33,612 nucleotides of DNA from Candidatus Hydrogenedentota bacterium (GCA_012730105.1 JAAYBJ010000047.1:1-33612); one strand, 5' to 3'; shown: positions 25,094-33,612, counted from the first letter of the stretch. Translations and numbers: made by a program. Notes: generated from the letters alone by a model not told the origin.

Positions 25094-26734
25094 TCAGGAG
25101 AAGGAGACGGCTTTGCCCACCAGCGTGTCTTGTATATGCCCGCTGCTAAGGCTGTGGGCATTGGTATCAAGACAAGCGGCCAGTTTTTGAAGTTGTGTCG
25201 TGTCGGGGAGGCTGAGGGCTTCAAGCAGCGCGTCCAGGAAGAGTGACTCCTCCATGGTGCTGCGGGCTAAACGAGCCAGAAGGCCTAATTGCTCGGTAAT
25301 GTTGATCCGGCATCCAAGTTTTACCACGGCGGCTGACAACGAGGCCTGGGCTTGGAAGATTCGTCGCGCGTTCCATCCCCGCATGGTGTAGGGAAACGCA
25401 CCGTATATGGAATTGCCGCCGACAGCATGACGCGCATATTCCCGGTGGCTGATAAAAAAACCAAATTCGGAAGCGCGCCGGAACCAAAGCGAATCCGGGG
25501 CAAGGGCGGGTGGTTCGATGCACACGGCGTTCGGTTTTACCGCCTCGATAAACAATTCGATTTCCGCACGGGTATGATAGTCGTCGGCGGGACAAGGATA
25601 GCACATGCGGACAACGGTGTAGATGCCCGCTTCCCTGCAATGACGAAGGGAAGCGCGCATGGCGCTGATGCTGGAATGACATCCATAGAAGTCCTCCAGC
25701 ATGCGCTGACTGCCCGTGGGTATCCGAAATCCTATGGAACGGCACCCTGAAGCAAAAAGCCGTTCCGAGAGTGATTTTCCCACGCTTTCCGTAATGTCAC
25801 CGAGGCTGTAGATGGCCGCCAGATTCTGCTTGAGAAGCATGTCGGCGAAATCGGCAAGGGTATCGGCTGTAATGCAGGGCGCTGCGATGTGAAACGCCCT
25901 GGCGTTGCTATGACGTTGAAGATGGTTCATTTCTTCGATAACCGCGCCCGGAGATTTGCAGTCGTAGGGCTGCCGGCAGGAATCCTGGTAATAAAATGGG
26001 GCGGGCGACCAGTTGAATGTCAGAGGAAACAGGGGAAACTGCGTTCCTGGCTCTTTATGTTGGAAAGCGCCCAAGGTTAACGACCTCGGGACTCTGGGCA
26101 TTGATCGAAGTTCAGATCGGCAAACCACGCCCTCGGTATTCCTCAGTAACAGTCCGGGCACATCCTGCCATTGCGTATCGGAGTCCTCATTGTGAAGAAG
26201 CGCAAGTAGCGAATCGGTTAAATCACCGGTAATAACAGCATCCAGACAGGAACAATCACTTAAGGCATAGGTTCCAAAATGGATTGCGTAAGGACCCGCC
26301 AGAACGATTTTGGTTTCGTAGAGCGATGCGCGCAAACAGAGACTGTATTCTTTAAATCGCCGGTACATATCCCGGTTTTCAATCCAGAAAAGCAGAATCG
26401 ATGGGGATCCTTCGCGAAGGCGGCTCAGTTTGGTATCCACCTCCGAGTCCCCGGGTTGGATATTTCTTGTGCGCGTGATTCGGTGTAAAACTGGAAAACC
26501 GCCCCATCCCGGCTTGGTTTGGCACGCCCATCCACTTCGCATTTCCACGTTTCTTTCCAGTATATCCTGCGGACAGACGCTCAACTCCTCTAATGTGCCG
26601 AAATCCACGATGTCGGAAGCAATCGCCTCCGCCGCGAGTCGGCTTTGCAGCATCAATAGGTGGGATTTGGGACATAACGCTTCAAGAGTAATGGGGCTGC
26701 CTGGCGCAAAAACCAGTCGAACGCGCTTATCCAT
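25094..26734 (-). CDS. B12-binding/radical SAM-like protein lacking the [4Fe-4S] motif
   Basis: A 546-residue cytoplasmic protein. Its overall plan resembles B12-binding radical SAM enzymes: an N-terminal Rossmann-like part (about 1-200, with ILLFWIENRDMYRRFKEYSLCL and DAVITGD) and a barrel-like part with SPGAVIEEMNHLQRH, ASGCRSIGFRIPTGSQRML and CREAGIYTVVRMCYPCPAD. These match standard radical SAM blocks in order. However, where CxxxCxxC should precede the first of them, the sequence is DSCRQPYDCKSP, giving only C253 and C259 (CX5C), and no DxHxxG cobalamin motif is seen. It is probably a degenerate or repurposed family member without SAM chemistry. The ATG at 26734 has GGAGG four bases upstream. 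It ends 27 bases from the convergent manC stop. Confidence 0.6.
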   Translation of the reverse strand: MDKRVRLVFAPGSPITLEALCPKSHLLMLQSRLAAEAIASDIVDFGTLEELSVCPQDILERNVEMRSGWACQTKPGWGGFPVLHRITRTRNIQPGDSEVDTKLSRLREGSPSILLFWIENRDMYRRFKEYSLCLRASLYETKIVLAGPYAIHFGTYALSDCSCLDAVITGDLTDSLLALLHNEDSDTQWQDVPGLLLRNTEGVVCRSELRSMPRVPRSLTLGAFQHKEPGTQFPLFPLTFNWSPAPFYYQDSCRQPYDCKSPGAVIEEMNHLQRHSNARAFHIAAPCITADTLADFADMLLKQNLAAIYSLGDITESVGKSLSERLFASGCRSIGFRIPTGSQRMLEDFYGCHSSISAMRASLRHCREAGIYTVVRMCYPCPADDYHTRAEIELFIEAVKPNAVCIEPPALAPDSLWFRRASEFGFFISHREYARHAVGGNSIYGAFPYTMRGWNARRIFQAQASLSAAVVKLGCRINITEQLGLLARLARSTMEESLFLDALLEALSLPDTTQLQKLAACLDTNAHSLSSGHIQDTLVGKAVSFS

Positions 26735-26981
26735 TGTTCCTCCCCGCTGATACGCCCTCAACGCTAAAGGCGCAGCATTCGGTGTATATCAGTGTCGTAG
26801 TAGTTTTGTCACTAAGCCACACACAATATATAGGATAAAATTTTTTGAAAACCACTACATGTCGTCGTTATGGTATCACAGATGATTGTATATTGCAAGA
26901 AAAATTTTAATGGTTTTCTCGCTTGTCCCCCAGAATACGGGAACGACTCTTTGACGACATATCGCCCCGGGATCAATTGGT

Positions 26982-28367
26982 TCACCCTTGGCTGGGAATC
27001 GGCTCTTGCCGGGGCGTTCCGGCAAGTCTGCTGATGTTTTTCCATTCCAGGGTAAGGATGAAAGCGCAAATGAACGCTGCGATAGAATCCGCGAACGGGG
27101 CGGCAAGCCACACGCCTGTCAACCCCATCAGGGGCGGCAGGACCAAAAGCAAGGGGATGAGGATAATTACCTGGCGCAGGAGCGTTAAAAAAACCGCAGT
27201 GGAAGCCTTGCCCACCGATTGGAAGTAGTTACCCGCCACTACTTGAAAACCAATGACAGGCAACACGAGCAGAAACAACCGCATACCCTGAACCCCAATG
27301 GAAACCATTTCAGGATTCCCGCTTACAAAGGCCTTCACGATAAGTTCCGGTACCGCCTGGATGATGATCCAGGAGGCCATGGAAACAAGGGTAGCCGAGA
27401 CGATGGCGATTTTAAGCGCCTCCTTGACACGGTGAAACTTGCGCGCCCCGTAGTTGTATCCGATGATGGGTTGTGAGGCCATGTTGATGGCGATGATGCA
27501 GGTGATTACAATGAATCCCACACTTCCGATTATGCCCATTGCCCCGACCGCCAAATCCCCGCCGAACTTGATCAGATTAAGCGTAAGCAGACCTTGTACC
27601 ACGCTGTTCGCCGTCTGCATCAGAAAGGGCGATATGCCTATGGCAAGGATGGAAAGCACGATTTCAGATTGAAGTCCGATATGGCGTTTTTCCAGACGCA
27701 CCACGCAGCGGCGGCCGCGGAAATGAATCAAAACCCAGACGGACAATACCGCCATCGAAAGGATGGTGGCAAGTGCCGCGCCCTTTACTCCCATGTTCCA
27801 GTGCAGAATGAACAGGGCATCCAGGGGGATGTTGACGCCGGCGCTTATGAGCATGCTGTACATGGCAATGCGCGCATTGCCCTCGGCGCGGATTATGCCG
27901 TTCAGGGAGAATCCAAGATGATGCAGCACCGCGCCCAGCAAAATATAATTCAGGTAATCATTGGCATATTGGGAGGTCGCTTCACTTGCCCCGAAAAAAC
28001 GCAGCATGGGCTGTTTAATTAAAAAACCGAAGACGGATATTCCGAATGAAAGCAGAACTACCAGCACTATCGCGTTTCCAAGGATTTTTTGCGCCTTTTC
28101 CATATCGTTACCACCGAGCGCGAGGGATATGCGGGCGCTTGCCCCGACGCCGACCAGCATGCCGAAGGCGGTCATAATGATCATGATGGGGAATACGATC
28201 GTCACGCCGCTTAAAGCCTCCGCGCCTAAAGCTTGACCGATAAAAATCCGGTCCACAATATTATAAAGCGAATTGGCCATAATGCCGATGAAGGAGGGCC
28301 AGAAGTAACGCCACATTAAACCGCGTACGGGGTAGGTGTTTAATTCAATGATGTTTTGTTTGTGCAT
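26982..28367 (-). CDS. MATE family efflux transporter (MepA-like)
   Basis: A 461-residue inner-membrane multidrug/toxin exporter with twelve expected transmembrane helices, driven by Na+ or H+. Family blocks include WRYFWPSFIGIMANSLYNIV followed by DRIFIGQALGAEALSG near the N terminus, MLVGVGASARISLALG, and the internal repeat counterpart INMASQPIIGYNYGARKFHRV near residue 295. The length is typical. No strong ribosome site precedes the ATG at 28367. No regulator is adjacent. It follows the DUF2961 gene on the same strand after 207 bases. The substrate is unknown. Confidence 0.92.
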   Translation of the reverse strand: MHKQNIIELNTYPVRGLMWRYFWPSFIGIMANSLYNIVDRIFIGQALGAEALSGVTIVFPIMIIMTAFGMLVGVGASARISLALGGNDMEKAQKILGNAIVLVVLLSFGISVFGFLIKQPMLRFFGASEATSQYANDYLNYILLGAVLHHLGFSLNGIIRAEGNARIAMYSMLISAGVNIPLDALFILHWNMGVKGAALATILSMAVLSVWVLIHFRGRRCVVRLEKRHIGLQSEIVLSILAIGISPFLMQTANSVVQGLLTLNLIKFGGDLAVGAMGIIGSVGFIVITCIIAINMASQPIIGYNYGARKFHRVKEALKIAIVSATLVSMASWIIIQAVPELIVKAFVSGNPEMVSIGVQGMRLFLLVLPVIGFQVVAGNYFQSVGKASTAVFLTLLRQVIILIPLLLVLPPLMGLTGVWLAAPFADSIAAFICAFILTLEWKNISRLAGTPRQEPIPSQG

Positions 28368-28574
28368 GTGAAATGATTAAGCCGGAAAATGAGGCTGTAA
28401 ATGCTGCCCTTTACGGAGTCTTGCCTCCCCCGCAAACCATGAAAGCATGGATACGCTGTTTTATCCAGAAAAGGAAGACCGAAACCGCAGTTACTTATTT
28501 CAAGAGTTACCGTATTTTGATTCGTCACCCCGCCCCAAAGGGCATGTATGCAAATTTAGCCGCCTTGTTTCTTT

Positions 28575-30074
28575 TCAATCGCGTCCGGAATACCAGAAAC
28601 AAAGGCTTTTGTATTCGGCGATATGGCGGTTCGCCTCGCCATGTTCAATATGGAAATCGATAGTGCGGTCGAAGGGAACGCAATCGCTGTAGTGCCAGCG
28701 GAACGCGGCCGCGCGCATGGTGGCGGGTGTCGTGCCGTAAACGGGGAAACCATGGGATGGCAGGGTTTCCGGACCGTTCAGGCGTCCTTTAAGCGCGTAC
28801 CAGCCGCAGTTGAAATAGTCTTCCGAGCCGGTTCCGTGAATGCGCAATTCATCGTCGATGATCCAGCGATCATCGCCTTCCAGCCAGAAGGGTAATCCGT
28901 GCGGGCCCTCGGTGACCAGATAGGTGCCGACAACGTGGCCTTTCCCCGAGGCCTGCAGGAAAGGGTGGTGCTGGTCGGGAACGGTGGGCAGGCTTTCATG
29001 ATAGTGCGCTTCCAGCCTGCCGAAATCTTCCGGGGAACCGTTCAGCGGGGATTGATAGAGGGTCATTTTGCCTTTCAGGGGCAGAATGCTGTGCAGGCGG
29101 AGGGTGCAGTCTCCGGAATAGATAAAGGGCACCCGGTTGTAGCAGGCCTCCCCTACCTTTCCAAACAAAAGCGAAGCGAAGGGCTGGGCGTTAAAGGCTT
29201 GTCCGAAAAAGAACGACAGGGGCAGGCGGAGCGGCGGAACACCTTCTTCGCTGAAGGTGATTTCCACTGCGCTGCGGCGCAAAGCCTGTCCTTTGAGCCC
29301 TTCCACGGTTATGCCGTGAACAAGCATGGGCGCATCGCTCTTGAGCGTGTGGGAAAACAAGGTGTATTCCTTGCCCGCGGGATTGTGATCGATCGGGATT
29401 TCAAGGGCGGCGCCGGATTGCCGGAGGTTACCCAGGGGATCGGTCCAACGCGCCACGGCTTTTGCAAGCATCTCCCGCTCTTCGTTTGTGAGTTCCATCT
29501 GGAAGGTGTTTACCCCTTCATCGCCGGGGAAGGTGACATAATTCAGTTGATAAAAGCGCACCCCCAGTCCCTCAAGAACGACCTTGCAGGACTTGCGGTA
29601 GGGTATGGGAACATAGGAGTAGAAGCCTCCTATACCCTGTCCCGCAAGCGGATTCGGAAACCGTTCCAGGGAATTGTCGAAAAGGCTTTCCAACGGTACG
29701 TCCAGGGCAGGTTCCGCGGAATCGTCCAGGTAGATGCGAATATGTTCCCCTTTGCGCTCCAGCAGGCCGGGTTCTTCACCGACGGAATGGGTGGTCCAGA
29801 ACCGGTAGATGCAGCCGGGGCCGTTCATTTCCGCGATGACGCTATTGCCGTCCTCTTCCCGCAGTTTGGAGTAGGTGCCCGAGAACCCATCATTATTGCC
29901 GCCGGTCCGATCATAACTGGAAAAGGAAGCGGCCTTCACGCCCGGCCGCAGGCGGGGTAGCAGGGTGTCGTCATAAAGTTCCTGGAGACTTCCGGTCGGC
30001 ATCCAGGCATACATGTTGCCCATGCAACAAAATATGGATACCAGCAGAACAGTGATGGTATGTCTTTCTTTCAT
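28575..30074 (-). CDS. secreted DUF2961/GH172 family protein
   Basis: A 499-residue exported protein of the DUF2961 family (PF11175), now including GH172 enzymes acting on fructofuranose or arabinofuranose glycans. A signal peptide occupies 1-23. Two jelly-roll-like halves carry family stretches such as KAASFSSYDRTGGNNDGFSG (48-67), IYRFWTTHS, YSYVPIPYRKSCKV and WIIDDELRIHGTGSEDYF. E418 in GTGSEDYF is in the block that contributes an acidic catalytic residue in GH172. AGGAGG six bases upstream fixes the ATG. It is divergent from the URO-D-family and six-hairpin glycosidase genes across 254 bases, suggesting shared control of saccharide use. The substrate cannot be assigned. Confidence 0.88.
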   Translation of the reverse strand: MKERHTITVLLVSIFCCMGNMYAWMPTGSLQELYDDTLLPRLRPGVKAASFSSYDRTGGNNDGFSGTYSKLREEDGNSVIAEMNGPGCIYRFWTTHSVGEEPGLLERKGEHIRIYLDDSAEPALDVPLESLFDNSLERFPNPLAGQGIGGFYSYVPIPYRKSCKVVLEGLGVRFYQLNYVTFPGDEGVNTFQMELTNEEREMLAKAVARWTDPLGNLRQSGAALEIPIDHNPAGKEYTLFSHTLKSDAPMLVHGITVEGLKGQALRRSAVEITFSEEGVPPLRLPLSFFFGQAFNAQPFASLLFGKVGEACYNRVPFIYSGDCTLRLHSILPLKGKMTLYQSPLNGSPEDFGRLEAHYHESLPTVPDQHHPFLQASGKGHVVGTYLVTEGPHGLPFWLEGDDRWIIDDELRIHGTGSEDYFNCGWYALKGRLNGPETLPSHGFPVYGTTPATMRAAAFRWHYSDCVPFDRTIDFHIEHGEANRHIAEYKSLCFWYSGRD

Positions 30075-30328
30075 GACAGGCCTCCTTGAGCATTTTTTGT
30101 ATAGGACATTCTAACAGTATCTCCTGCATGGATGCACCTGCTTTCCTATTCGGTGCCTGTGGTGCCCTGTGGCTGTAAACCGCGCAAGGGGCTCTTGTTT
30201 GCCTGTGTTCCCTGCGTGTACGGTTTTCAGAGACGCCTGTGGATGCAACGCACCGGGGGGCTCTGTTACACTTTTTAACGGGATCTGGGGGCTGCAGCGG
30301 CGTGGACAATTGCGGAAAGGAACGTATT

Positions 30329-31321
30329 GTGAATCATCCGGAACGTTTTCGCGCGATCATGAATTACCAGCCGGTCGACCGCCTGCCCGTGATTGAATGG
30401 GCCATGTGGTGGGACCAGACCATTGAACGCTGGAAAGGCGAGGGGCTTCCAAAACAACTGAATGATGTGTTCGAAATATCGGAATATTTCGGCCTTGACC
30501 CCTACAAACAGTTCTGGTTCAGTACCAACCAGCCGACCATCGCCGCGGTGCAACACCATGTGGACGGCGGGGTTGCGGGGATGGATGACTATGAACGCTT
30601 TCTGCCCCATCTGTATCCGGACCATTCGGCGGCGATCGAGACTATGAAGCCCTGGGCTGCGCGTCAGGCGGCCGGAGAAGCCGTGGTCTGGATTACCCTG
30701 GAGGGCTTCTTCTGGTTTCCCCGCACGCTCATGGGCTTTGTGGGATTGATGTACGCGTTTATCGAACAGCCGGAATTGATCCACCGTATTAACGAGGATT
30801 TACTCCGGTTCAACCTGGGGCTGCTTGACCAGGTTCAGCACGCCTGTGTCCCCACCTTCCTGACCCTTGCCGAAGACATGTCCTACAATGGCGGCCCGAT
30901 GCTTGGCGAGAATCATTTTGAGGAGTTTATTGCTCCCTATTACCGGCGCCTGCTCCCGCGCGTCAAGGAAATGAACGCGATGACCATTGTGGACACGGAT
31001 GGGGATGTCACCCTGATGGTGCCCTGGCTGGAACGCCTGGGGGTGGACGGCGTGCTGCCGCTTGAACGTCAGGCCGGGGTCGATGGCATGAAACTGCGTC
31101 GGCAGTTTCCGGAACTCCGGATGATCGGCCACTATGACAAAATGGTCATGGCCGGCGGTCCTGAGGCATTGCGGGCGGAGTTCGAGCGTCTGCTTCCCCT
31201 TATGAAAAGCGGCGGGTTCATTCCCAGTGTGGATCATCAGACGCCCCCCCATGTTTCCATGGACCAATATAAAGACTACTTGAAGTTGCTGCATGAATAC
31301 GCCGTTCTGGCATGCCGGTAG
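30329..31321 (+). CDS. uroporphyrinogen decarboxylase family protein with altered metal site
   Basis: A 330-residue protein with the URO-D fold: HPERFRAIMNYQPVDRLPVIEW at the N terminus, LAEDMSYNGGPMLG, and GVDGVLPLERQAGVDG. Where relatives have HxC for zinc, this one reads VDTDGDVTLMVPWLERLGVD, with D222-T-D224, so a zinc-thiolate methyltransferase mechanism of MtaA type is unlikely. The start is a GTG at 30329 with AAAGG eight bases upstream; an ATG at 30359 is a weaker choice and would cut conserved sequence. It is followed after 41 bases by a secreted six-hairpin glycosidase-like gene in the same direction. Its function is unknown; it is clearly distinct from the family member at 8859-9944. 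Confidence 0.82.
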   Translation: MNHPERFRAIMNYQPVDRLPVIEWAMWWDQTIERWKGEGLPKQLNDVFEISEYFGLDPYKQFWFSTNQPTIAAVQHHVDGGVAGMDDYERFLPHLYPDHSAAIETMKPWAARQAAGEAVVWITLEGFFWFPRTLMGFVGLMYAFIEQPELIHRINEDLLRFNLGLLDQVQHACVPTFLTLAEDMSYNGGPMLGENHFEEFIAPYYRRLLPRVKEMNAMTIVDTDGDVTLMVPWLERLGVDGVLPLERQAGVDGMKLRRQFPELRMIGHYDKMVMAGGPEALRAEFERLLPLMKSGGFIPSVDHQTPPHVSMDQYKDYLKLLHEYAVLACR

Positions 31322-31362
31322 GTCAGTGCACGGCGCAAGCCATGACAAGGAGAGGAACAGGA

Positions 31363-33246
31363 ATGAAACACACGATAAAAGCAGGTATTTACTTTCGGGT
31401 TCTTTTTCTGGCGACGGCTTTATGCATGGCTTGTTATGCCCTTGCGGAGGAGGCCGGTGACGCGGCTGCTTTTGAATATGCCTCCTCCTATTACAGGATT
31501 CAATTGACGAATGTGCCGCCTTTTATATGCGGCCTGTCCGTGGACAGCCTGGGCAAGGGAAAACTGGATCATGACCCGATACAATGGAAACCTGTCGATG
31601 GTGGGAGCGCCTATGAATTGTGCGCGGTTTCGGATACTGAGGTGATGATTTGTCTGAAAACAGCGCCGGAACATGCCGTATGGTCCTTTTCCTTTGATGA
31701 ACAACGCTTTACCCTTGTTTCCACTGGACAGGATGTCGGCGCCGGGCAAAATGCCGCTGTTGGTTTCCGGTTCGGCAAAGAAAAGAACCATGCCACGTTA
31801 CTGGGGTTGATGGCGGCGAGAAACAAAAGCAGGCTGCCCGCCGTGCTGCATCTGCCCGATATGGGCTCCTTACAATTGGAAGCCGAACCGCCGGACTCGA
31901 TTGTCGACTATGCCGCCAGTCGAAAAGCGGGTGAGAATTTTATTTCCGTAACCCTTCCCCCCGCCTCCGGGAGGGATAGTTCCATTCATTACACTTTTAC
32001 AGCGGCGGCCATTCATCCTCGTTTTCCGGGGGTGGAATCAGAGCGGTTGGCGGGTTTCCGGCGCAATTACATCAACCTCTTTCAGGTGAATCCCATGGCG
32101 CGTGTGATTGCCAATAACTCCTGCAGTGATCCCGTCGCCTTTACCCTTTTCCTGTCGTCCATGCTGGCGCTACAGACCCCTCCCCTTGCGGGAACGCTGA
32201 CTGCGCTGGATTTGGTCCGGATGTCCATTGAACGGTATCTGGAGGACATGAAAGGATACGGGCTTGTAGGATATACCAGCGGTTATGAGGGCATGGAAGC
32301 GGCCGGATGGTCGTCGCCGAACGATTCGCTGGACTCCTATCCGTCCCTGGTCATAACGGCCTGTAATTACATAAAAGGCTCGAATGACCTTAAATGGGCG
32401 GAGCGCTATTATCCGAAAATAAAGGCGTGGATGGATGCACAAATGTTAAGGGACTATGACGGCAACGGCCTTGTCGAATATGAACTCAGCGGTGATTCCG
32501 GTTCCTGGGACGGTGTATTGCGCCCGGCAAACTGGTGGGACACCATTGGCTTCGGGCATGAAGACGCCTTCAGCAACGCCCTTACCTATGAGGCTTTGAA
32601 TCTGGCCGCTATGACGGCCGCACGTCTTGAACAGAACGAGGACGCGGAGCGATACAGGCGTTTGGCGGCACGGTTGAACGCGGCCTATTTCACTACCTTC
32701 TATAATCCTGAAACCGGGGTTTTGGCCGGCTGGAAAAGCAGGGATGGACGTCTCCATGATTATTATTTCCTCTTTTTGAACAGCATGGCAGTCTATTATG
32801 GCCTGCTGCCGGATGAGCATGTTACCCCCATTATGAAAACCCTTTGGGACAAGATGCGGGAGGAAGGGTATACCGATTTCACCCTGGGGCTTCCGGGTAA
32901 TCTGGTATCTGTCCGCAGGGAAGATTACACCCATCCGGACCGGCGTTGGGGCGGTGGTAGCCTGGAAGATGGCAGTGATGCCTTCCAACGCTATGAAAAC
33001 GGCGGCGCGTCCATCAACTGGTCCTATTTTACGGTGAAAGCCTTCAGAAAAGCCGGGCTTGAAGGTCCGCTGAATACCATTATGGGCGGTATTTTGACCG
33101 GGATTGACGCCGGCGCCTTTCAGGGTTCCTGCGACAATGGCATGACCAAAGACTGGAAGACCTGGACCGGTGAATGCTGGGGATACGAAGGTTTCCTCTG
33201 TGACGGGTACCTGGCGTTATTGGCGCTGAATCCGGATGACCGATAG
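31363..33246 (+). CDS. secreted six-hairpin (alpha/alpha)6 glycosidase-like protein
   Basis: A 627-residue exported protein. A signal peptide (1-28, CYALA|EE) is followed by a beta-sandwich N-terminal domain to about 220 and an (alpha/alpha)6 barrel to the end, similar in character to amylo-alpha-1,6-glucosidase, GH63, GH37 and GH78 enzymes. Barrel landmarks are WSSPNDSLDSYPSLV, DYDGNGLVEYE, ANWWDTIGFGHEDAFSNAL with D393 and the nearby E-D pair as acid candidates, a loop at YTDFTLGLPG, and NGGASINWSYFTVKAF. I cannot place it in a specific GH family. The ATG at 31363 has GGAGAGG seven bases upstream; the frame could extend back to 31312 but without a signal peptide at its start. It is probably co-transcribed with the URO-D-family gene before it. 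Confidence 0.8.
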   Translation: MKHTIKAGIYFRVLFLATALCMACYALAEEAGDAAAFEYASSYYRIQLTNVPPFICGLSVDSLGKGKLDHDPIQWKPVDGGSAYELCAVSDTEVMICLKTAPEHAVWSFSFDEQRFTLVSTGQDVGAGQNAAVGFRFGKEKNHATLLGLMAARNKSRLPAVLHLPDMGSLQLEAEPPDSIVDYAASRKAGENFISVTLPPASGRDSSIHYTFTAAAIHPRFPGVESERLAGFRRNYINLFQVNPMARVIANNSCSDPVAFTLFLSSMLALQTPPLAGTLTALDLVRMSIERYLEDMKGYGLVGYTSGYEGMEAAGWSSPNDSLDSYPSLVITACNYIKGSNDLKWAERYYPKIKAWMDAQMLRDYDGNGLVEYELSGDSGSWDGVLRPANWWDTIGFGHEDAFSNALTYEALNLAAMTAARLEQNEDAERYRRLAARLNAAYFTTFYNPETGVLAGWKSRDGRLHDYYFLFLNSMAVYYGLLPDEHVTPIMKTLWDKMREEGYTDFTLGLPGNLVSVRREDYTHPDRRWGGGSLEDGSDAFQRYENGGASINWSYFTVKAFRKAGLEGPLNTIMGGILTGIDAGAFQGSCDNGMTKDWKTWTGECWGYEGFLCDGYLALLALNPDDR

Positions 33247-33256
33247 GCCCGGAAAG

Positions 33257-33397
33257 CTACCGGTCGGGGCTGTGTCTTTTCTGTTTTGACCAACGGGCCG
33301 GCGGTATCAGGTGGATGTCGCTGATTAGGGCCTCTTCCGGTACATAGACGGTGCACATCGAGAAGGGGAAAGTAACGCCCTGATTTATTGACACCAT
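33257..33397 (-). CDS. doubtful 46-residue ORF
   Basis: An ATG at 33397, preceded immediately by AAGGGA, opens a 46-codon frame containing FPFSMCTVYVPEEALISD and a basic C-terminal end (WSKQKRHSPDR). No family is recognised. It could be a small protein, a gene remnant or chance; the ribosome site is too close to the ATG to be convincing. Confidence 0.2.
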   Translation of the reverse strand: MVSINQGVTFPFSMCTVYVPEEALISDIHLIPPARWSKQKRHSPDR

Positions 33398-33467
33398 TCC
33401 CTTAACAACGCGTCATTCCGGTTTTTTGCGGTGGAAAAGGGATTGGTGTCGAAGGGGACAGCCGGGC

Positions 33468-33586
33468 CGCGAAAAGACCGGAACCTATCTTCAGAAGCCG
33501 TCGGCAGGAACGGCATTGCGTGCTGTCTACCGGGATGAAGATACTTTCCTCGCGTGGCTGCAATTTGGATTCCGGTCTTTTTCGCG
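33468..33586. repeat. 119-bp inverted repeat unit
   Basis: The left arm CGCGAAAAGACCGGAA (33468-33483) is the reverse complement of the right arm TTCCGGTCTTTTTCGCG (33570-33586) apart from one extra T. The spacing of about 86 bases is long for a terminator and fits either a long RNA hairpin or a small MITE-like element. No target duplication is evident at its borders. Confidence 0.45.
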
Positions 33587-33612
33587 TTGTACAGTACCGT
33601 TCTTCGATGCTG

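Larger units (their letters stand above)
33247..33612. other. 366-base terminal region without a clear gene
   Basis: No well-supported gene is seen. It holds a doubtful 46-codon ORF on the minus strand and a long inverted repeat, both listed separately. The region may be the intergenic space before a gene outside the window. Confidence 0.5.

Noticed and set aside
26847-26918. Inverted GAAAACCA/TGGTTTTC as a possible terminator after the MATE gene
   Set aside because: The arms are only 8 bp with a loop of nearly 60 bases, and the AT-rich surroundings make chance matches likely.
28899-29960. Plus-strand open frame of 353 codons opposite the DUF2961 gene
   Set aside because: No recognisable domain or ribosome site is seen, and the minus-strand frame has a signal peptide, AGGAGG and the GTGSEDYF motif.

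Overview
The window is bacterial chromosomal DNA with moderately high GC content. It has long genes on both strands, and no transposase, phage gene, rRNA, CRISPR array or convincing tRNA is seen. Secreted proteins with ordinary Sec signal peptides, a NagZ-LysM protein, MurA and SecG point to a cell with peptidoglycan and an active Sec pathway. Two uroporphyrinogen-decarboxylase-like proteins, a DUF2961/GH172 enzyme, a SUMF1-domain protein, a GxxExxY gene with repeat arms and several secreted glycosidases together resemble Hydrogenedentota, Lentisphaerota or Planctomycetota. Hydrogenedentota is my best guess, by inference only.

Layout. 1-1406 (-): CPA1 cation/proton antiporter whose C terminus lies outside the window, with a possible 13-codon leader ORF overlapping its start. 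1730-5837 (+): secreted clan GH-D-like glycosidase with an NPCBM domain, then a secreted ChbG/YdjC-type deacetylase. 5838-6358: a GxxExxY gene enclosed by inverted CACGGAA-rich repeats and wedged between two convergent genes. 6361-7594 (-): [2Fe-2S] ferredoxin and histone-deacetylase-like hydrolase. 7751-8704 (+): DmeF-type metal efflux protein with a good sigma70-like promoter. A solo third copy of the CACGGAA repeat follows it.

8859-15198 (-): a co-directional housekeeping run, in transcription order tpiA, secG, murA, hisD, hisC and a URO-D-family protein. A likely intrinsic terminator sits between secG and murA. SecG carries an unusual repetitive Ala/Pro/Glu/Val tail of about 100 residues.

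15588-23454 (-): a six-gene envelope cluster, in transcription order an 831-residue membrane/coiled-coil protein, a 236-residue secreted protein, NagZ-LysM, a 223-residue secreted protein, a SUMF1-domain protein and a 436-residue membrane protein. Three of these, with unrelated C-terminal domains, share almost the same mature N terminus (QLEIPTEVPVNRPK-like) directly after the predicted signal peptidase site. This shared tag is the strongest candidate here for something undescribed.

23939-25066 (+): mannose-1-phosphate guanylyltransferase. 25094-26734 (-): a protein resembling a B12-binding radical SAM enzyme that lacks the CxxxCxxC cluster motif. 26982-28367 (-): MATE exporter. 28575-30074 (-): secreted DUF2961/GH172 protein. 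30329-33246 (+): a URO-D-family protein with the metal-binding HxC replaced by DTD, followed by a secreted six-hairpin glycosidase-like protein. The last 366 bases hold only a doubtful small ORF and a 119-bp inverted repeat.

Taken together, the genes suggest a saccharide-degrading lifestyle (secreted glycosidases, a deacetylase, GDP-mannose supply) combined with a lineage-specific envelope cluster.
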